The notes beneath the pieces are model-generated. The model saw only the letters and a program-made list of their open reading frames with translations. It did no database searches and was not told where the DNA came from. Positions 39,064 to 47,802 of a stretch of DNA of 53,063 nt are shown here, in pieces (the stretch's first letter is position 1; each line of letters begins with the position of its first letter). Source of the stretch: Candidatus Rokuibacteriota bacterium. GTDB lineage: Bacteria; Methylomirabilota; Methylomirabilia; Rokubacteriales; CSP1-6. The position numbers were made by a program, and so were the translations under genes. The stretch spans positions 1-53,063 of the forward strand of contig QHSA01000153.1 in assembly GCA_003220315.1 (NCBI GenBank), read 5' to 3'.

Positions 39064-40179
39064 ATGGCGAAGCAGGGATTCAGGATCGCCGACTCCGACA
39101 TGCATGTTCTCGAGCCCGCCGATCTCTGGCTCAACTACATCGACCCCCGGTTCAAGGCCCGGGCGCCCGTCGGGCTCACCGAGGTGCCCCGCGACGTCGC
39201 GATCGAGTGGGAGGGCAGGCGCATCCCGAATAACACGTCGCTCTCGCGGCGGATGCTCCAGGTGGTCCAGGCCGGCCAGGCCGACCGGTACGCCCACGCC
39301 GAGCGGCGCGGCTACGACGCCGTCGCCCAGGTCGAGGCGATGGACCAGGAGGGGATCGACGTCGCGGTGCTCTTTCCGAGCCGCGGCCTCTTCGCCCTCG
39401 CGGTGGACGGGATGGACCCCGAGCTCGCCGCCGCGATCGCGCGCGCGTACAACGAGTGGCTCGCCCACTTCTGCGCCGAGAACCCGACGCGGCTGCTCGG
39501 CGCCGCCATGCTCGCGCCGCACGACGTCGACGCGGCCGTCGCCGAGGCGCGCCGCACCGTGACGGAGCTCGGGTTCAGGGCCATGTTCATGCGCCCGAAC
39601 CCGATCAACGGCCGCTACTGGCATCACCCGTACTACGACCCGCTCTGGGCCGAGCTCGAGCGCCTCGGCGTGCCGATCGGCTTCCACGAAGGCGGCTCCG
39701 GGGAGATGCCGTACATCGAGCAGACCGGCAAGCGATTCGACAGGGGGATCATGGGTCACGTGGTGAGCCACTCGCTCGAGATGATGCAGGCGTGCGTCAG
39801 CATGTGCATGGGCGGCGTCCTCGAGCGCCACCCCGGCCTCCGCGTCGCCTTCCTCGAGGGCAACTGCGGCTGGGCGCCCTGGCTCCTCTGGCGGATGGAC
39901 GAGCACATCGAGTGGCGTGGCGCCGTCGAGGCGCCGGACCTCACGCGCCCGCCGAGCGAGTACTTCAAGCGCCAGTGCTGGGTCTCGATCGAGTGCGACG
40001 AGGAGCCCGGCGTCCACGCGGCGGAGACGCTCGCGGACAACATCGTCTTCTCCACCGACTACCCGCACGGCGACTCCAAGTATCCGCGGGCGACCGAGCA
40101 GTTCCTCAGGCTCCCGCTGGCCGAGACCGCCGCGCGCCGGATCCTCTGGGATAACTGGGCGCGGCTCTACGGATTCTGA
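39064..40179 (+). CDS. Amidohydrolase-2 family metal-dependent hydrolase/decarboxylase
   Basis: A 371-residue TIM-barrel enzyme. Metal-site elements: DSDMHVLEP at the start (D-x-H), FHEGGSG, HVVSHSLEMM and FSTDYPHGD at the end. This is the ACMSD/gamma-resorcylate-decarboxylase branch, which removes CO2 from, or hydrolyses, aromatic or related acids. No closer assignment is possible. It is the first gene of a three-gene set with a hydroxyacid dehydrogenase and an acyl-CoA ligase, which suggests breakdown of a carboxylic acid. Confidence 0.88.
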   Translation: MAKQGFRIADSDMHVLEPADLWLNYIDPRFKARAPVGLTEVPRDVAIEWEGRRIPNNTSLSRRMLQVVQAGQADRYAHAERRGYDAVAQVEAMDQEGIDVAVLFPSRGLFALAVDGMDPELAAAIARAYNEWLAHFCAENPTRLLGAAMLAPHDVDAAVAEARRTVTELGFRAMFMRPNPINGRYWHHPYYDPLWAELERLGVPIGFHEGGSGEMPYIEQTGKRFDRGIMGHVVSHSLEMMQACVSMCMGGVLERHPGLRVAFLEGNCGWAPWLLWRMDEHIEWRGAVEAPDLTRPPSEYFKRQCWVSIECDEEPGVHAAETLADNIVFSTDYPHGDSKYPRATEQFLRLPLAETAARRILWDNWARLYGF

Positions 40180-40211
40180 GCGCGCGGGCCGCGCGCGCAT
40201 CGGAGGTCACT

Positions 40212-41105
40212 ATGCGCATCGGATTCATCGGGCTCGGCAACATGGGCGGGCCGATGGCCCTGAACCTCATCAAGGCCGGCCACGCCCTCGTCGTCCACGA
40301 CGTGCGATCCGAGCTGGCGAAGGCGTACCTCGAGCGTGGCGCCAAAGCGGCGGACAACCCCCGCGGCGCGGCCCAGGGCGCCGAGCTGATTCTGACGTCG
40401 CTCCCAGGCCCGGCGGAGGTCGAGTCCGTGGCGCTCGGCGAGCGCGGCGTCATCCACGGCGCCGCCAAGAACGCGGTCTACGCGGACCTCTCGACCGGCT
40501 CGCCGCGCGTGATGCGCACGATCCATGCGGCCTTCAAGGAGAAGGGGATTCACGTGCTCGACGCCCCCGTGAGCGGCGGGGTGTGGGGCGCCCAGCGCGG
40601 GACGCTCCAGATCATGGTCGGCGGCGACGAGGCGCTCTTTCACCACCTCAAGCCCGTGTTCGAGGCGATGGGCGACAAGGTCGCCTACATGGGCGAGATC
40701 GGCTGCGGGACCATCGCCAAGCTCGTCCACAACATGATCGGCATCTGCACGCGCCAGGTCGTCGCCGAGGCCTTCACCCTCGGCGTCAAGGCGGGCGTGC
40801 GGCCGGAGGCGCTGCTCGCCGCCGTGAAGGGCGGGGCCTTCGGCCAGGGACTGCTCCTCACGCAGGTGCTCCCCGAGATCGTCTTCAAGGGCGACTTCGA
40901 CACCGTCCGCTTCGCGCTCCGCCTCGCGCGGAAAGACCTCGGGCTCGCGACCGAGCTCGCGCGCGAGTTCAACGTGCCGATGGAGATGGCGGCGCTCGCC
41001 GAGCAGACCCTGATCGAGGCGCTGGCGCGCGGCTGGGGCGACAAGGACTTCTCCGCGCCCTTCATGCTCCAGGAGGAGAGGGCCGGCGTCAAGGTTCGCA
41101 CGTAG
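40212..41105 (+). CDS. NAD(P)-dependent beta-hydroxyacid dehydrogenase (HIBADH family)
   Basis: A 297-residue oxidoreductase. The Rossmann motif GFIGLGNMGGPMA is at the N-terminus, substrate motif DAPVSGGVWGAQRGTL near 120 and the catalytic lysine in GCGTIAKLVHNM near 170. The family covers 3-hydroxyisobutyrate and tartronate-semialdehyde reductases. It starts 33 bases after the amidohydrolase gene and precedes the ligase gene by 31 bases, so the three are likely one operon. Confidence 0.9.
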   Translation: MRIGFIGLGNMGGPMALNLIKAGHALVVHDVRSELAKAYLERGAKAADNPRGAAQGAELILTSLPGPAEVESVALGERGVIHGAAKNAVYADLSTGSPRVMRTIHAAFKEKGIHVLDAPVSGGVWGAQRGTLQIMVGGDEALFHHLKPVFEAMGDKVAYMGEIGCGTIAKLVHNMIGICTRQVVAEAFTLGVKAGVRPEALLAAVKGGAFGQGLLLTQVLPEIVFKGDFDTVRFALRLARKDLGLATELAREFNVPMEMAALAEQTLIEALARGWGDKDFSAPFMLQEERAGVKVRT

Positions 41106-41135
41106 CGACCCGCGCGCCGTGGGCGACTCCGCGCG

Positions 41136-42767
41136 ATGAGCGAGTGGTTCTCCCGGCAGGCGCTCGGCTCGCTCCCCGCGGACGCCGCGCGCCGCTGGAG
41201 CGCGCGCGAGGCGCTCTCCTTCCAGGGTCGGCGCTGGACCTTCGCCGAGCTGTCCGAGCGCGTCGACCGGGTCGCCCGGGGGCTGATGGGTCTCGGGATC
41301 GCGCCCGGGGAGCACGTCGCCCTCTGGATGGTGAACCTGCCGGAGTTCATCGACGCTGCGTTCGCGGTGATGAAGATCGGCGCGGTCCTCGTCCCGATCA
41401 ATACGCGGTTCCGCACCGAGGACCTCGCCTACGTGCTCGCCCAGTCCGACGCCTCCACCCTCCTGATCGCCGAGCGCTCCGGCCCGGTGAACTACCTCGG
41501 CATGGTGCGGCAGCTCGCGCCCTCACTCGAGACGGCCCGAGCCGGCGAGGTCCGCGAGGCGAGGTTCCCCCGGTGGAAGCGCGTCGTCGTCGCCGCGGCG
41601 GAGCCCCGGCCGGAGATGCTCGACTGGAGAGCGCTGGTCCGAGCGGGAGAGCAGGTCGACGACGTGGACCTTCGGAACCGCGCGGCGGCCGTCGACCCCG
41701 AGGCGGCGGCCTTCATCATGTACACCTCGGGCACGACCGGGTTCCCCAAGGGGGCGATGCACTGCCACCGGATCGTCCGGAACCTGGTGGACCGCGCCTT
41801 CCGTCTGGCGATCACGCCGGCGGATACGATCATGATGTACCTGCCGCTCTTCCATCTCTTCGGGTTCTCCGAGGGGATGCTCATGTCGATGGTCACCGGC
41901 GCGCGCCAGATCCTCACGGAGACCTTCGATCCCCCGGCCGTCCTCGCCCTCATGGCCGAGGAGCGGCCGACGATCCTGCACGGCTTCGACACGCACTTCA
42001 AGGACCTGATGGAAGCGCTGGACCGGTCGCCGCGGGAGCTGTGGCGCGTGCGCACGGGGATCTGCGCGACCGGGATGTCGAGCTCCGTCCCCGTCGCGCG
42101 CCGCGCGCGGCACGTGTTCGGGCGGCTCGTCTCCGGTTACGGCATGAGCGAGTTCGGCGCCGGCGCCGCGCTCGGCGCGCTCGACTCCACGGAGGAGCAG
42201 TGCGTCGAGGCGTCGGGCTATCCCGCGCCGGGCTACGAGCTCAAGGTCGTCGACCCGGCGACCGGCCGCGAGCAGCCCGGCGGCACGCCGGGCGAGATCC
42301 GGGTCCGGAGCTACATGACGATGCAGGGCTACTACAAGCGGCCGGAGGAGACCGCGAAGACGATCGACCCCGAGGGCTGGGTCCACACGGGGGACATGGG
42401 GCTCATCCGCGCGGACGGCCACCTGCGCTTCCTCGGACGCTACAAGGACATGCTGAAGATCGGTGGCGAGAACGTCGACCCGATGGAGGTCGAGGCGTTC
42501 CTCATGGGCCATCCAGCGATCAACCTGGCGGCGGTGGTCGCCTTCCCCGACGCGCGGCTTTCCGAGGTCGGCGTCGCGTTCGTCAGGCTCGAGCCCGGGG
42601 AGGCGCTCGGCGAGGCGGAGGTGATCGACTACTGTCGGGACAAGATCGCGAGCTTCAAGATCCCCCGCCACGTGATCTTCGTCGCCGAGTTCCCGATGAC
42701 GGGCTCGGGCAAGATCCAGAAGGCGAAGCTGCGCGAGGAGGCGCTCGCGCAGCTCACCCCCGGGTAG
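41136..42767 (+). CDS. AMP-dependent acyl-CoA synthetase
   Basis: A 543-residue ANL-superfamily ligase that activates a carboxylic acid with ATP and CoA. P-loop YTSGTTGFPKGA (around 190), A5-like GYGMSEFG, hinge FLGRYKDMLKIGGENVDPMEVE and the catalytic lysine in TGSGKIQKAKL are all in place. The substrate pocket does not reveal chain length or ring type by eye. Its 3' end overlaps the convergent propeller gene by 14 bases. Confidence 0.9.
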   Translation: MSEWFSRQALGSLPADAARRWSAREALSFQGRRWTFAELSERVDRVARGLMGLGIAPGEHVALWMVNLPEFIDAAFAVMKIGAVLVPINTRFRTEDLAYVLAQSDASTLLIAERSGPVNYLGMVRQLAPSLETARAGEVREARFPRWKRVVVAAAEPRPEMLDWRALVRAGEQVDDVDLRNRAAAVDPEAAAFIMYTSGTTGFPKGAMHCHRIVRNLVDRAFRLAITPADTIMMYLPLFHLFGFSEGMLMSMVTGARQILTETFDPPAVLALMAEERPTILHGFDTHFKDLMEALDRSPRELWRVRTGICATGMSSSVPVARRARHVFGRLVSGYGMSEFGAGAALGALDSTEEQCVEASGYPAPGYELKVVDPATGREQPGGTPGEIRVRSYMTMQGYYKRPEETAKTIDPEGWVHTGDMGLIRADGHLRFLGRYKDMLKIGGENVDPMEVEAFLMGHPAINLAAVVAFPDARLSEVGVAFVRLEPGEALGEAEVIDYCRDKIASFKIPRHVIFVAEFPMTGSGKIQKAKLREEALAQLTPG

Positions 42768-44169
42768 GGCATCCGAGCCGCGTCACGATATCGCTGGCCG
42801 CACGAATCAGTTGATTCGCCTGCTCGCCCGTGAGTTGCTTGCCCGACTGGGCCTGGACCTCGTTGCTGAAAGCGGTGAGCGCATTGCAGGCGACCGGGTC
42901 CGGCCTCTGCCCCTTGACGGCGGCGAGAGCGTTCCGCAGCTTGGCGTACAAGCTCCTCTCGAAGCCCTCCCTGATGTTCCCCTTCAGGTAGGAGCCCTCG
43001 ACCGACGCCATCAGGTCCCTGATCATGGCGGCGGGATCCGCGGGCGGATCCGTGGGCGGGACTGTAGGCGGCGGAGTCACAGGCGGCGGAATCACAGGCG
43101 GCGGAGTCACAGGCGGCGGAGTCACAGGCGGGCCAGCGAAGACAACCCGCCCGATCTTGTTGCTGTTGGACTCCGTGAACCAGAGGTTGCCGTCGGCGCC
43201 GAGCGTGATCCCCATTGGGCCGCTGCCGGGAGTGGCGACGGCGAACTCGGCGATGTCGCCAGTGGGAGTGATCCGCCCGACCTTGTTGCCGCAGGACTCT
43301 GTGAACCAGAGGTTGCCGTCAGGGCCGGCCGTGATGCCGAGCGGGCTGTTACTGCCATTGGGAGGACAATTGAGATTGGGCGGAAGAGGGAACTCGGTGA
43401 TCACGCCGGCGGGCGTGATCCGCCCGATCTTGTTGCCGCTGTCCTCCGTGAACCAGAGGTTGCCGTCGGGGCCGACCGTGATGCTGTCGGGGCCGCTGAG
43501 CGACGTGGGACTGGAAAGCGGCGGGAACTCGGTGATCACCCCGGCGGGGGTGACCCGCCCGATCCGGTTGCCGTAGTACTCCGTGAACCAGAGGTTGCCG
43601 TCGGGGCCGACCGTGATGGCGCGTGGCCCGTTGAGAGGAGCGGGATTAGGAAGCGGAGGGAACTCGGTGACCACGCCCGCGGGGGTGATCTGCGCGATCC
43701 TGTTGCCAAAGAACTCCGTGAACCAGAGGTTGCCGTCGCGCCCGGCCGTGATGGCGAAGGGGCCGCTGTCTCTGATGAGGTCGGAGGCGAACTCGGTAAT
43801 CACCCCGGCGGAGGTGATCCGGCCGATGACGCCAGAGACCTCAGCGAACCAGATATTGCCGTCGGGGCCGACCGTGATGCCGCGGGGGCTGCCCGTGATG
43901 CCGCTCGGGTTGCCCGCAGTAAGGACCTGACAGAACTCGGTGATCAGGCCGCTGGTGGGGGCGATCCGCCCGATCTTGTTGCCAAACCTCTCCGTGAACC
44001 AGAGGTTGCCGTCGCGGCCAGCGATGATGCTCGTGGGCCCGCCGTCGAGGGTGCACGCGGGGTTGAATGGTTCAATCGCGAACCCATTGATCGGGTCGAT
44101 CGTCTGAGCCGCGACGGGAGACACGAGCAGGGCGACCAGCATCACACCGAGTGCCGTTCCGGTTCTCAC
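42754..44169 (-). CDS. Secreted seven-bladed Vgb-like propeller with FIMAH domain
   Basis: A 471-residue exported protein: signal peptide ending PVAAQ, then seven repeats of the GPDGNLWFTE...GNKIGRITPAGVITEF type (residues 40-350), as in virginiamycin B lyase-like propellers. A proline-threonine hinge (TPPPVTPPPVI...) follows, then a C-terminal FIMAH-type domain (ASVEGSYLKGNIREGFERSLYAKLRNALAAVKGQ ... SGKQLTGEQANQLIRAASDIV). The lyase activity of Vgb cannot be assumed; a binding or surface role is equally likely. Confidence 0.82.
   Translation of the reverse strand: MRTGTALGVMLVALLVSPVAAQTIDPINGFAIEPFNPACTLDGGPTSIIAGRDGNLWFTERFGNKIGRIAPTSGLITEFCQVLTAGNPSGITGSPRGITVGPDGNIWFAEVSGVIGRITSAGVITEFASDLIRDSGPFAITAGRDGNLWFTEFFGNRIAQITPAGVVTEFPPLPNPAPLNGPRAITVGPDGNLWFTEYYGNRIGRVTPAGVITEFPPLSSPTSLSGPDSITVGPDGNLWFTEDSGNKIGRITPAGVITEFPLPPNLNCPPNGSNSPLGITAGPDGNLWFTESCGNKVGRITPTGDIAEFAVATPGSGPMGITLGADGNLWFTESNSNKIGRVVFAGPPVTPPPVTPPPVIPPPVTPPPTVPPTDPPADPAAMIRDLMASVEGSYLKGNIREGFERSLYAKLRNALAAVKGQRPDPVACNALTAFSNEVQAQSGKQLTGEQANQLIRAASDIVTRLGCPTRG
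43066..43125. repeat. Four 15-bp tandem repeats encoding the proline hinge
   Basis: AGGCGGCGGAGTCAC is repeated four times without gaps, with one A/G variant in the second unit. On the minus strand it encodes the V-T/I-P-P-P hinge of the propeller protein. Slippage could vary its length between strains. Confidence 0.8.
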
Positions 44170-44410
44170 GCAAGGCTCCTTCGCTGCATGTCAGGCCGTA
44201 ATCGGCCTGGCGAGCCGGGGCATTCATCCCGCGCCGGGACGAAGAAACTTCCGGAAAAAGAACCGCAAGGAAGAAGGGAGCAAGCGCGGTGCCACGCCTG
44301 CACTCGTTTGGCTGCGCGTGGTTAGAACGGGATCAACGGTCGGAGTGGCACGCACCGCCTGACCTTTTCCGTCAGCGCTCCCGATCGGTGCAGTGCGAGT
44401 CGATGTCTTG

Positions 44411-44710
44411 TCAGGCCGCGAGCCGCGCGCCCACCTCGCGCACGGTCGCGACCAGCACGCCGATGTCCGCCTCGCTCGTGCCGTAGTGGAGAATGCACGC
44501 GCGCAGCGCGAAGCGGCCGCGTATCAGCGTGGCGGTCAGGAAGACTCGCCCTTCGGTCTGAACGGTCTCCATGATCTGCTTGTTGAGAGCGTCGAGCTCG
44601 GCGTCGGAGAGACAGAGAGACCCTGCGGGACGAAGCGGAAGCATACCGTGGAGAGCTCGACGGGCGCGAGCGGCTCCAGGTCGGGCGCGTCAAGCGGCGG
44701 GGGCCGTGCG
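44411..44710 (-). pseudogene. C-terminal fragment of a PLP-dependent decarboxylase
   Basis: The 77-residue ORF (GRVFLTATLIRGRFALRACILHYGTSEADI ... TVREVGARLAA) is the C-terminus of an aromatic-amino-acid/glutamate-type decarboxylase. A second frame directly upstream supplies LEPLAPVELSTVCFRFVP, and the two join around 44615 by a frameshift. The homology ends at the stop of the alcohol dehydrogenase gene. The PLP-lysine part is missing, so the fragment is inactive. Confidence 0.65.
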
Positions 44711-44711
44711 G

Positions 44712-45815
44712 TCAGTCGTAGACGATCACGCTGCGCTTGACCTCGCCCTGCTGCAGGAGGTCGAAGGCGTGGTTGATCCCGCCGAGCGGCATCCGGCGGG
44801 AGATCAGCTCGCGCAGCTTGTACGTGCCGTCCATGAAGAGGTCGATCAGCATCGGCACGTCGGTGCGCTGATGGCCGGCGCCGAACGACGACCCGGTGAG
44901 GATCCGCTGCTGGACGAGCAGCATGGGGTCGATGCTGAGGCGCGTCCCCGCTGGGCTGATGCCGATGACGACCGCCATCCCCCCGCGGTGGGTGGACAGG
45001 AGCGCCTGCTCAATGGTCCGCTGCGTGCCGACCACCTCGAACGCGAAATCCACGCCCCCGCCGCCGGCGATCGCCTGCACGCGGGCCACGGGGTCGTCGC
45101 GAGACGCGTCGACGACATGGCTGGCGCCGAACTCTTGCGCCCACTCGAGCTTCTTCGGCAGCACGTCCACGGCGATGATCTTCGCCGCGCCCACGAGCCG
45201 TGCCGCCTGGATGGTGTTGAGGCCCACGCCACCGCAGCCGAACACGGCGACGCTCGCGCCCGGCGGGACCTTGGCGCGGTTCCACACCGGGCCGGCGCCG
45301 GCGAGGACACCGCAGCTCACGAGGCAGACGACGTCGAGCGGCGCGTCCCGGCGAACCGGGATGACGCTCTCCTCGAGCACCACCGAGCGCGTCGCGTAGC
45401 CCGACACCTGGAGGAAGTGATGGAGCGTCTGACCACCCTTCCGAAAGCGCGAGGTGCCGTCGAGCATGAACCAGCGCGGCGTGTCGCGCAGCGCGCAGAG
45501 CGTGGGTTGGCCGCCGATGCAGTACCCGCACTTCCCGCACGAGGGGATGTAGCTCGAGCACACGTGGTCGCCGGGCTTGACGGACTCCACGGCGGCGCCG
45601 ACCTGCTCGACCACGCCGGCCGCCTCGTGGCCGAGCACGACGGGGAGCGGGTGGGGATAGTCGCCGGTGATCACGTGCAGGTCACTGTGACAGACCCCGT
45701 TGGCCACCCAACGGACGAGCACCTCGTGGGCCCCGGGCTCCAGCACCTCCACGTCCTCGACCACGAGGGGCTGCTTCACCTGGTAGAGCACGGCCGCCGT
45801 CGCCTGCGTCGTCAT
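44712..45815 (-). CDS. Zinc-dependent alcohol dehydrogenase (medium-chain)
   Basis: A 367-residue enzyme. Catalytic zinc site: GVCHSDLHV and PVVLGHEAAG; structural zinc: CGKCGYCIGGQPTLC; NAD-binding: VAVFGCGGVGLNTIQAA. This is the class III/NDMA-dependent-like branch, which oxidises alcohols or formaldehyde-glutathione adducts; the substrate is not fixed. ATG 45815 is used because homology starts at MTTQATAAVLYQV and the upstream ORF part is non-coding in character. Its 3' end abuts the decarboxylase fragment. Confidence 0.92.
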   Translation of the reverse strand: MTTQATAAVLYQVKQPLVVEDVEVLEPGAHEVLVRWVANGVCHSDLHVITGDYPHPLPVVLGHEAAGVVEQVGAAVESVKPGDHVCSSYIPSCGKCGYCIGGQPTLCALRDTPRWFMLDGTSRFRKGGQTLHHFLQVSGYATRSVVLEESVIPVRRDAPLDVVCLVSCGVLAGAGPVWNRAKVPPGASVAVFGCGGVGLNTIQAARLVGAAKIIAVDVLPKKLEWAQEFGASHVVDASRDDPVARVQAIAGGGGVDFAFEVVGTQRTIEQALLSTHRGGMAVVIGISPAGTRLSIDPMLLVQQRILTGSSFGAGHQRTDVPMLIDLFMDGTYKLRELISRRMPLGGINHAFDLLQQGEVKRSVIVYD

Positions 45816-46280
45816 CGCGTCCTCCCCACCGCCGCGCCGGGCGGTGTCACTGGCCTCGCCGGGGCGGACCGATTGTGCGCGCCCCGCGAACGCCTCGTCA
45901 ACCTTATGGCCCCGCTGCGCGGACCGTCTGAGGCCCTGCTCCCCGGACCGTCTGAACGTCCGAAAGCTGACGTCATACCACCCGTAGTTCGACACCTTCC
46001 TGACGGGGGAGACGATTTCACGACACCGCCACGGCTACTTACACGGGGCGCGAATGTGGTGCGTCTCTTGCTGCGCGGGCGATTGGTCGGCTGGTGCACC
46101 AGGCGGTGGGGTGAATGTCCTTCCGTGGGCAGGCCCCGCCATCGAGGACTCGGCGGGGCCTGGGAGGAGGGGTCACGACACCCGATGCCCATGTTGCTCT
46201 TCCGTTCGCTGCTCCGTGACGTGCTCACGAATCTCTCCGGACACGCGTTCTCGGCCCGCGAGCCGACGCGAGAGCCCACG
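45816..46280. other. Intergenic region, 465 bp
   Basis: No gene is supported. A 12-bp direct repeat CGGACCGTCTGA occurs at 45920-45931 and 45944-45955, about 105-140 bases upstream of the divergent alcohol dehydrogenase start. It may be a paired regulatory site. In-frame ATGs upstream of 46281 exist but the sequence between shows no family similarity. Confidence 0.3.
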
Positions 46281-46949
46281 ATGCGGTATCTGATCGTCGT
46301 CGCACGGAATCAGCCGGCTCTCTACGAGCATCTGCGCAATCGGCATGGACGCGATCCGGGGGTGCAGGTGGTGGTCGACCGGCGCGGGGACGGCAATGTG
46401 GAGACGACGGCTGACCCGCCACCCGTCGAGCGTCGGCGACGGCGATCCTGGCTCGCGACCGGGGCATCTCACGAGCTCGTCGAGCTTCCGGCGGAGGACA
46501 CGGCCGGGTCCCGGGGTCCGAAACAGGAACCCAGTGGTCGTCACGAGGAGGCATCACGGCAGATGAGCGAGACGCAGACGAGCGAGACGCAGACGAGCGC
46601 GATGGGGACCCTCGAAGATCCGCAGCGGGTCGCCCGGTGGCTCGCCGAAAGCCAGCAGATGGTCGACCGCGTCATCCCCGCGCTGATCGGGGAGCGGGAT
46701 CGGCTGCGCCAGACCCTCGAGGCGAGGGAGCGGGAGTGCGAGCAGCTCCGCGGCGAGCTCGGCGCGGTCCGCCGTGACCTCGCCGCGCTCCAGAGCGAGC
46801 TCGAGGGTCTGCGCGGTGAGCGGGCGGCGGTGGTCGAGACCTTCGGCGAGGTCGTGGACTTGCTGGGGCAGCTTCACCGGCCGATGGACGAGATCGCGCG
46901 CCGGCTCCGTGCCGTGCAGCCGGTTCCGGCTCGGAAGGGTGGATCCTGA
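46281..46949 (+). CDS. DRR-family N-terminus fused to a coiled-coil protein, copy 3
   Basis: A 222-residue protein if read as one frame. Residues 1-75 match the DRR proteins (YLIVVARNQPALYEHL, VQVVVDRRGD, VERRRRRS). After a linker, residues 95-222 are a strongly helical coiled coil (RQTLEARERECEQLRGELGAVRRDLAALQSELEGLRGERAAVVETF). An internal ATG at 46563 has GAGGAGG 11 bases upstream, so the coiled coil may also be made alone. No stop separates the two parts. Function unknown. Confidence 0.6.
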   Translation: MRYLIVVARNQPALYEHLRNRHGRDPGVQVVVDRRGDGNVETTADPPPVERRRRRSWLATGASHELVELPAEDTAGSRGPKQEPSGRHEEASRQMSETQTSETQTSAMGTLEDPQRVARWLAESQQMVDRVIPALIGERDRLRQTLEARERECEQLRGELGAVRRDLAALQSELEGLRGERAAVVETFGEVVDLLGQLHRPMDEIARRLRAVQPVPARKGGS

Positions 46950-46965
46950 GGGGAGCCGCCGCGGC

Positions 46966-47802
46966 TCACGCCCCGCGGAGCCGCGGGTCCAGCGCGTCGC
47001 GGAGCCCGTCGCCGAGGAGGTTGAAGCCGAGCACGGAGACGACGATCGCGAGGCCGGGCATGGTCGCCACGTGGGGCGCGACCAGGAGGACGTCGCGGCC
47101 GGTGGACACCATGAGGCCCCACGAGGGCGTCGGCGGCTGCACGCCGAGCCCGAGGAACGACAGCGCCGCCTCGACGAGGACAGCGTTCGCCATGAAGAGC
47201 GTCGCGTAGACGCAGAGCGTCGGGAGCACGTTCGGCAGGATGTGCCGCAGGACGAGTGCCGGGCCGCCTGCCCCGAGGGCGCGCGCTGCCCGGACGTACT
47301 CCGTCTCCTTGAGCGCCAGGACCGAGGCGCGGACCATGCGCGCGACCGTCGGCGTGCCCCAGACGCCGACGGCGATCGTCGTGTTGACGACGCCGGGGCC
47401 GAGCGCGGAGACGATCGCGATCGCCAGCAGAAGGTACGGGAAGGCGAGCAGGATCTCGATCCCCCGCATGATCGTCGCGTCGAGCCACCCACCGGCGAAG
47501 CCCGCGACGCAGCCGAGCGCGCCGCCGGCCACGACCGCGATGGCGGCCGCGAGCGTCCCGACGAGGAGCGCCACACGCGTGCCGTAGATCACCCGCGAGA
47601 GGATGTCGCGGCCGAACTCGTCCGCGCCGAGGAGGTGCTTGGCGTCCGGGCGCGCGCGCTTCTCGAAGAGCGACTGCTTGACGGGATCCTGCGGCGCGAG
47701 GAGCGGTGCCGCCGCCGCGACCAGGACGAGCCCGGCGACGAGCGCCAGGCCGAGGAGCGCCAGGCGGTTTCGCCCGAACCGCCGGGCCGCGTCGGCGCTC
47801 AT
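46966..47802 (-). CDS. Peptide-type ABC transporter permease (DppC/OppC-like)
   Basis: A 278-residue permease with the OppC linker (PQDPVKQSLFEKRARPDAKHLLGADEFGRDILSRVIYGTRVALL) and EAA loop (RAARALGAGGPALVLRHILPNVL). Five to six hydrophobic helices. ATG 47802 overlaps the DppB stop by four bases. It is the last gene of a five-gene overlapping operon; no ATPase gene follows. Confidence 0.92.
   Translation of the reverse strand: MSADAARRFGRNRLALLGLALVAGLVLVAAAAPLLAPQDPVKQSLFEKRARPDAKHLLGADEFGRDILSRVIYGTRVALLVGTLAAAIAVVAGGALGCVAGFAGGWLDATIMRGIEILLAFPYLLLAIAIVSALGPGVVNTTIAVGVWGTPTVARMVRASVLALKETEYVRAARALGAGGPALVLRHILPNVLPTLCVYATLFMANAVLVEAALSFLGLGVQPPTPSWGLMVSTGRDVLLVAPHVATMPGLAIVVSVLGFNLLGDGLRDALDPRLRGA

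Noticed and set aside
39917-42814. 965-residue plus-strand ORF
   Set aside because: Alternate frame across three well-supported genes; composition is Arg/Pro/Ala-rich.
43066-43125. Tandem 15-bp repeat as a CRISPR-like array
   Set aside because: Units are contiguous without spacers and encode the proline hinge in frame.
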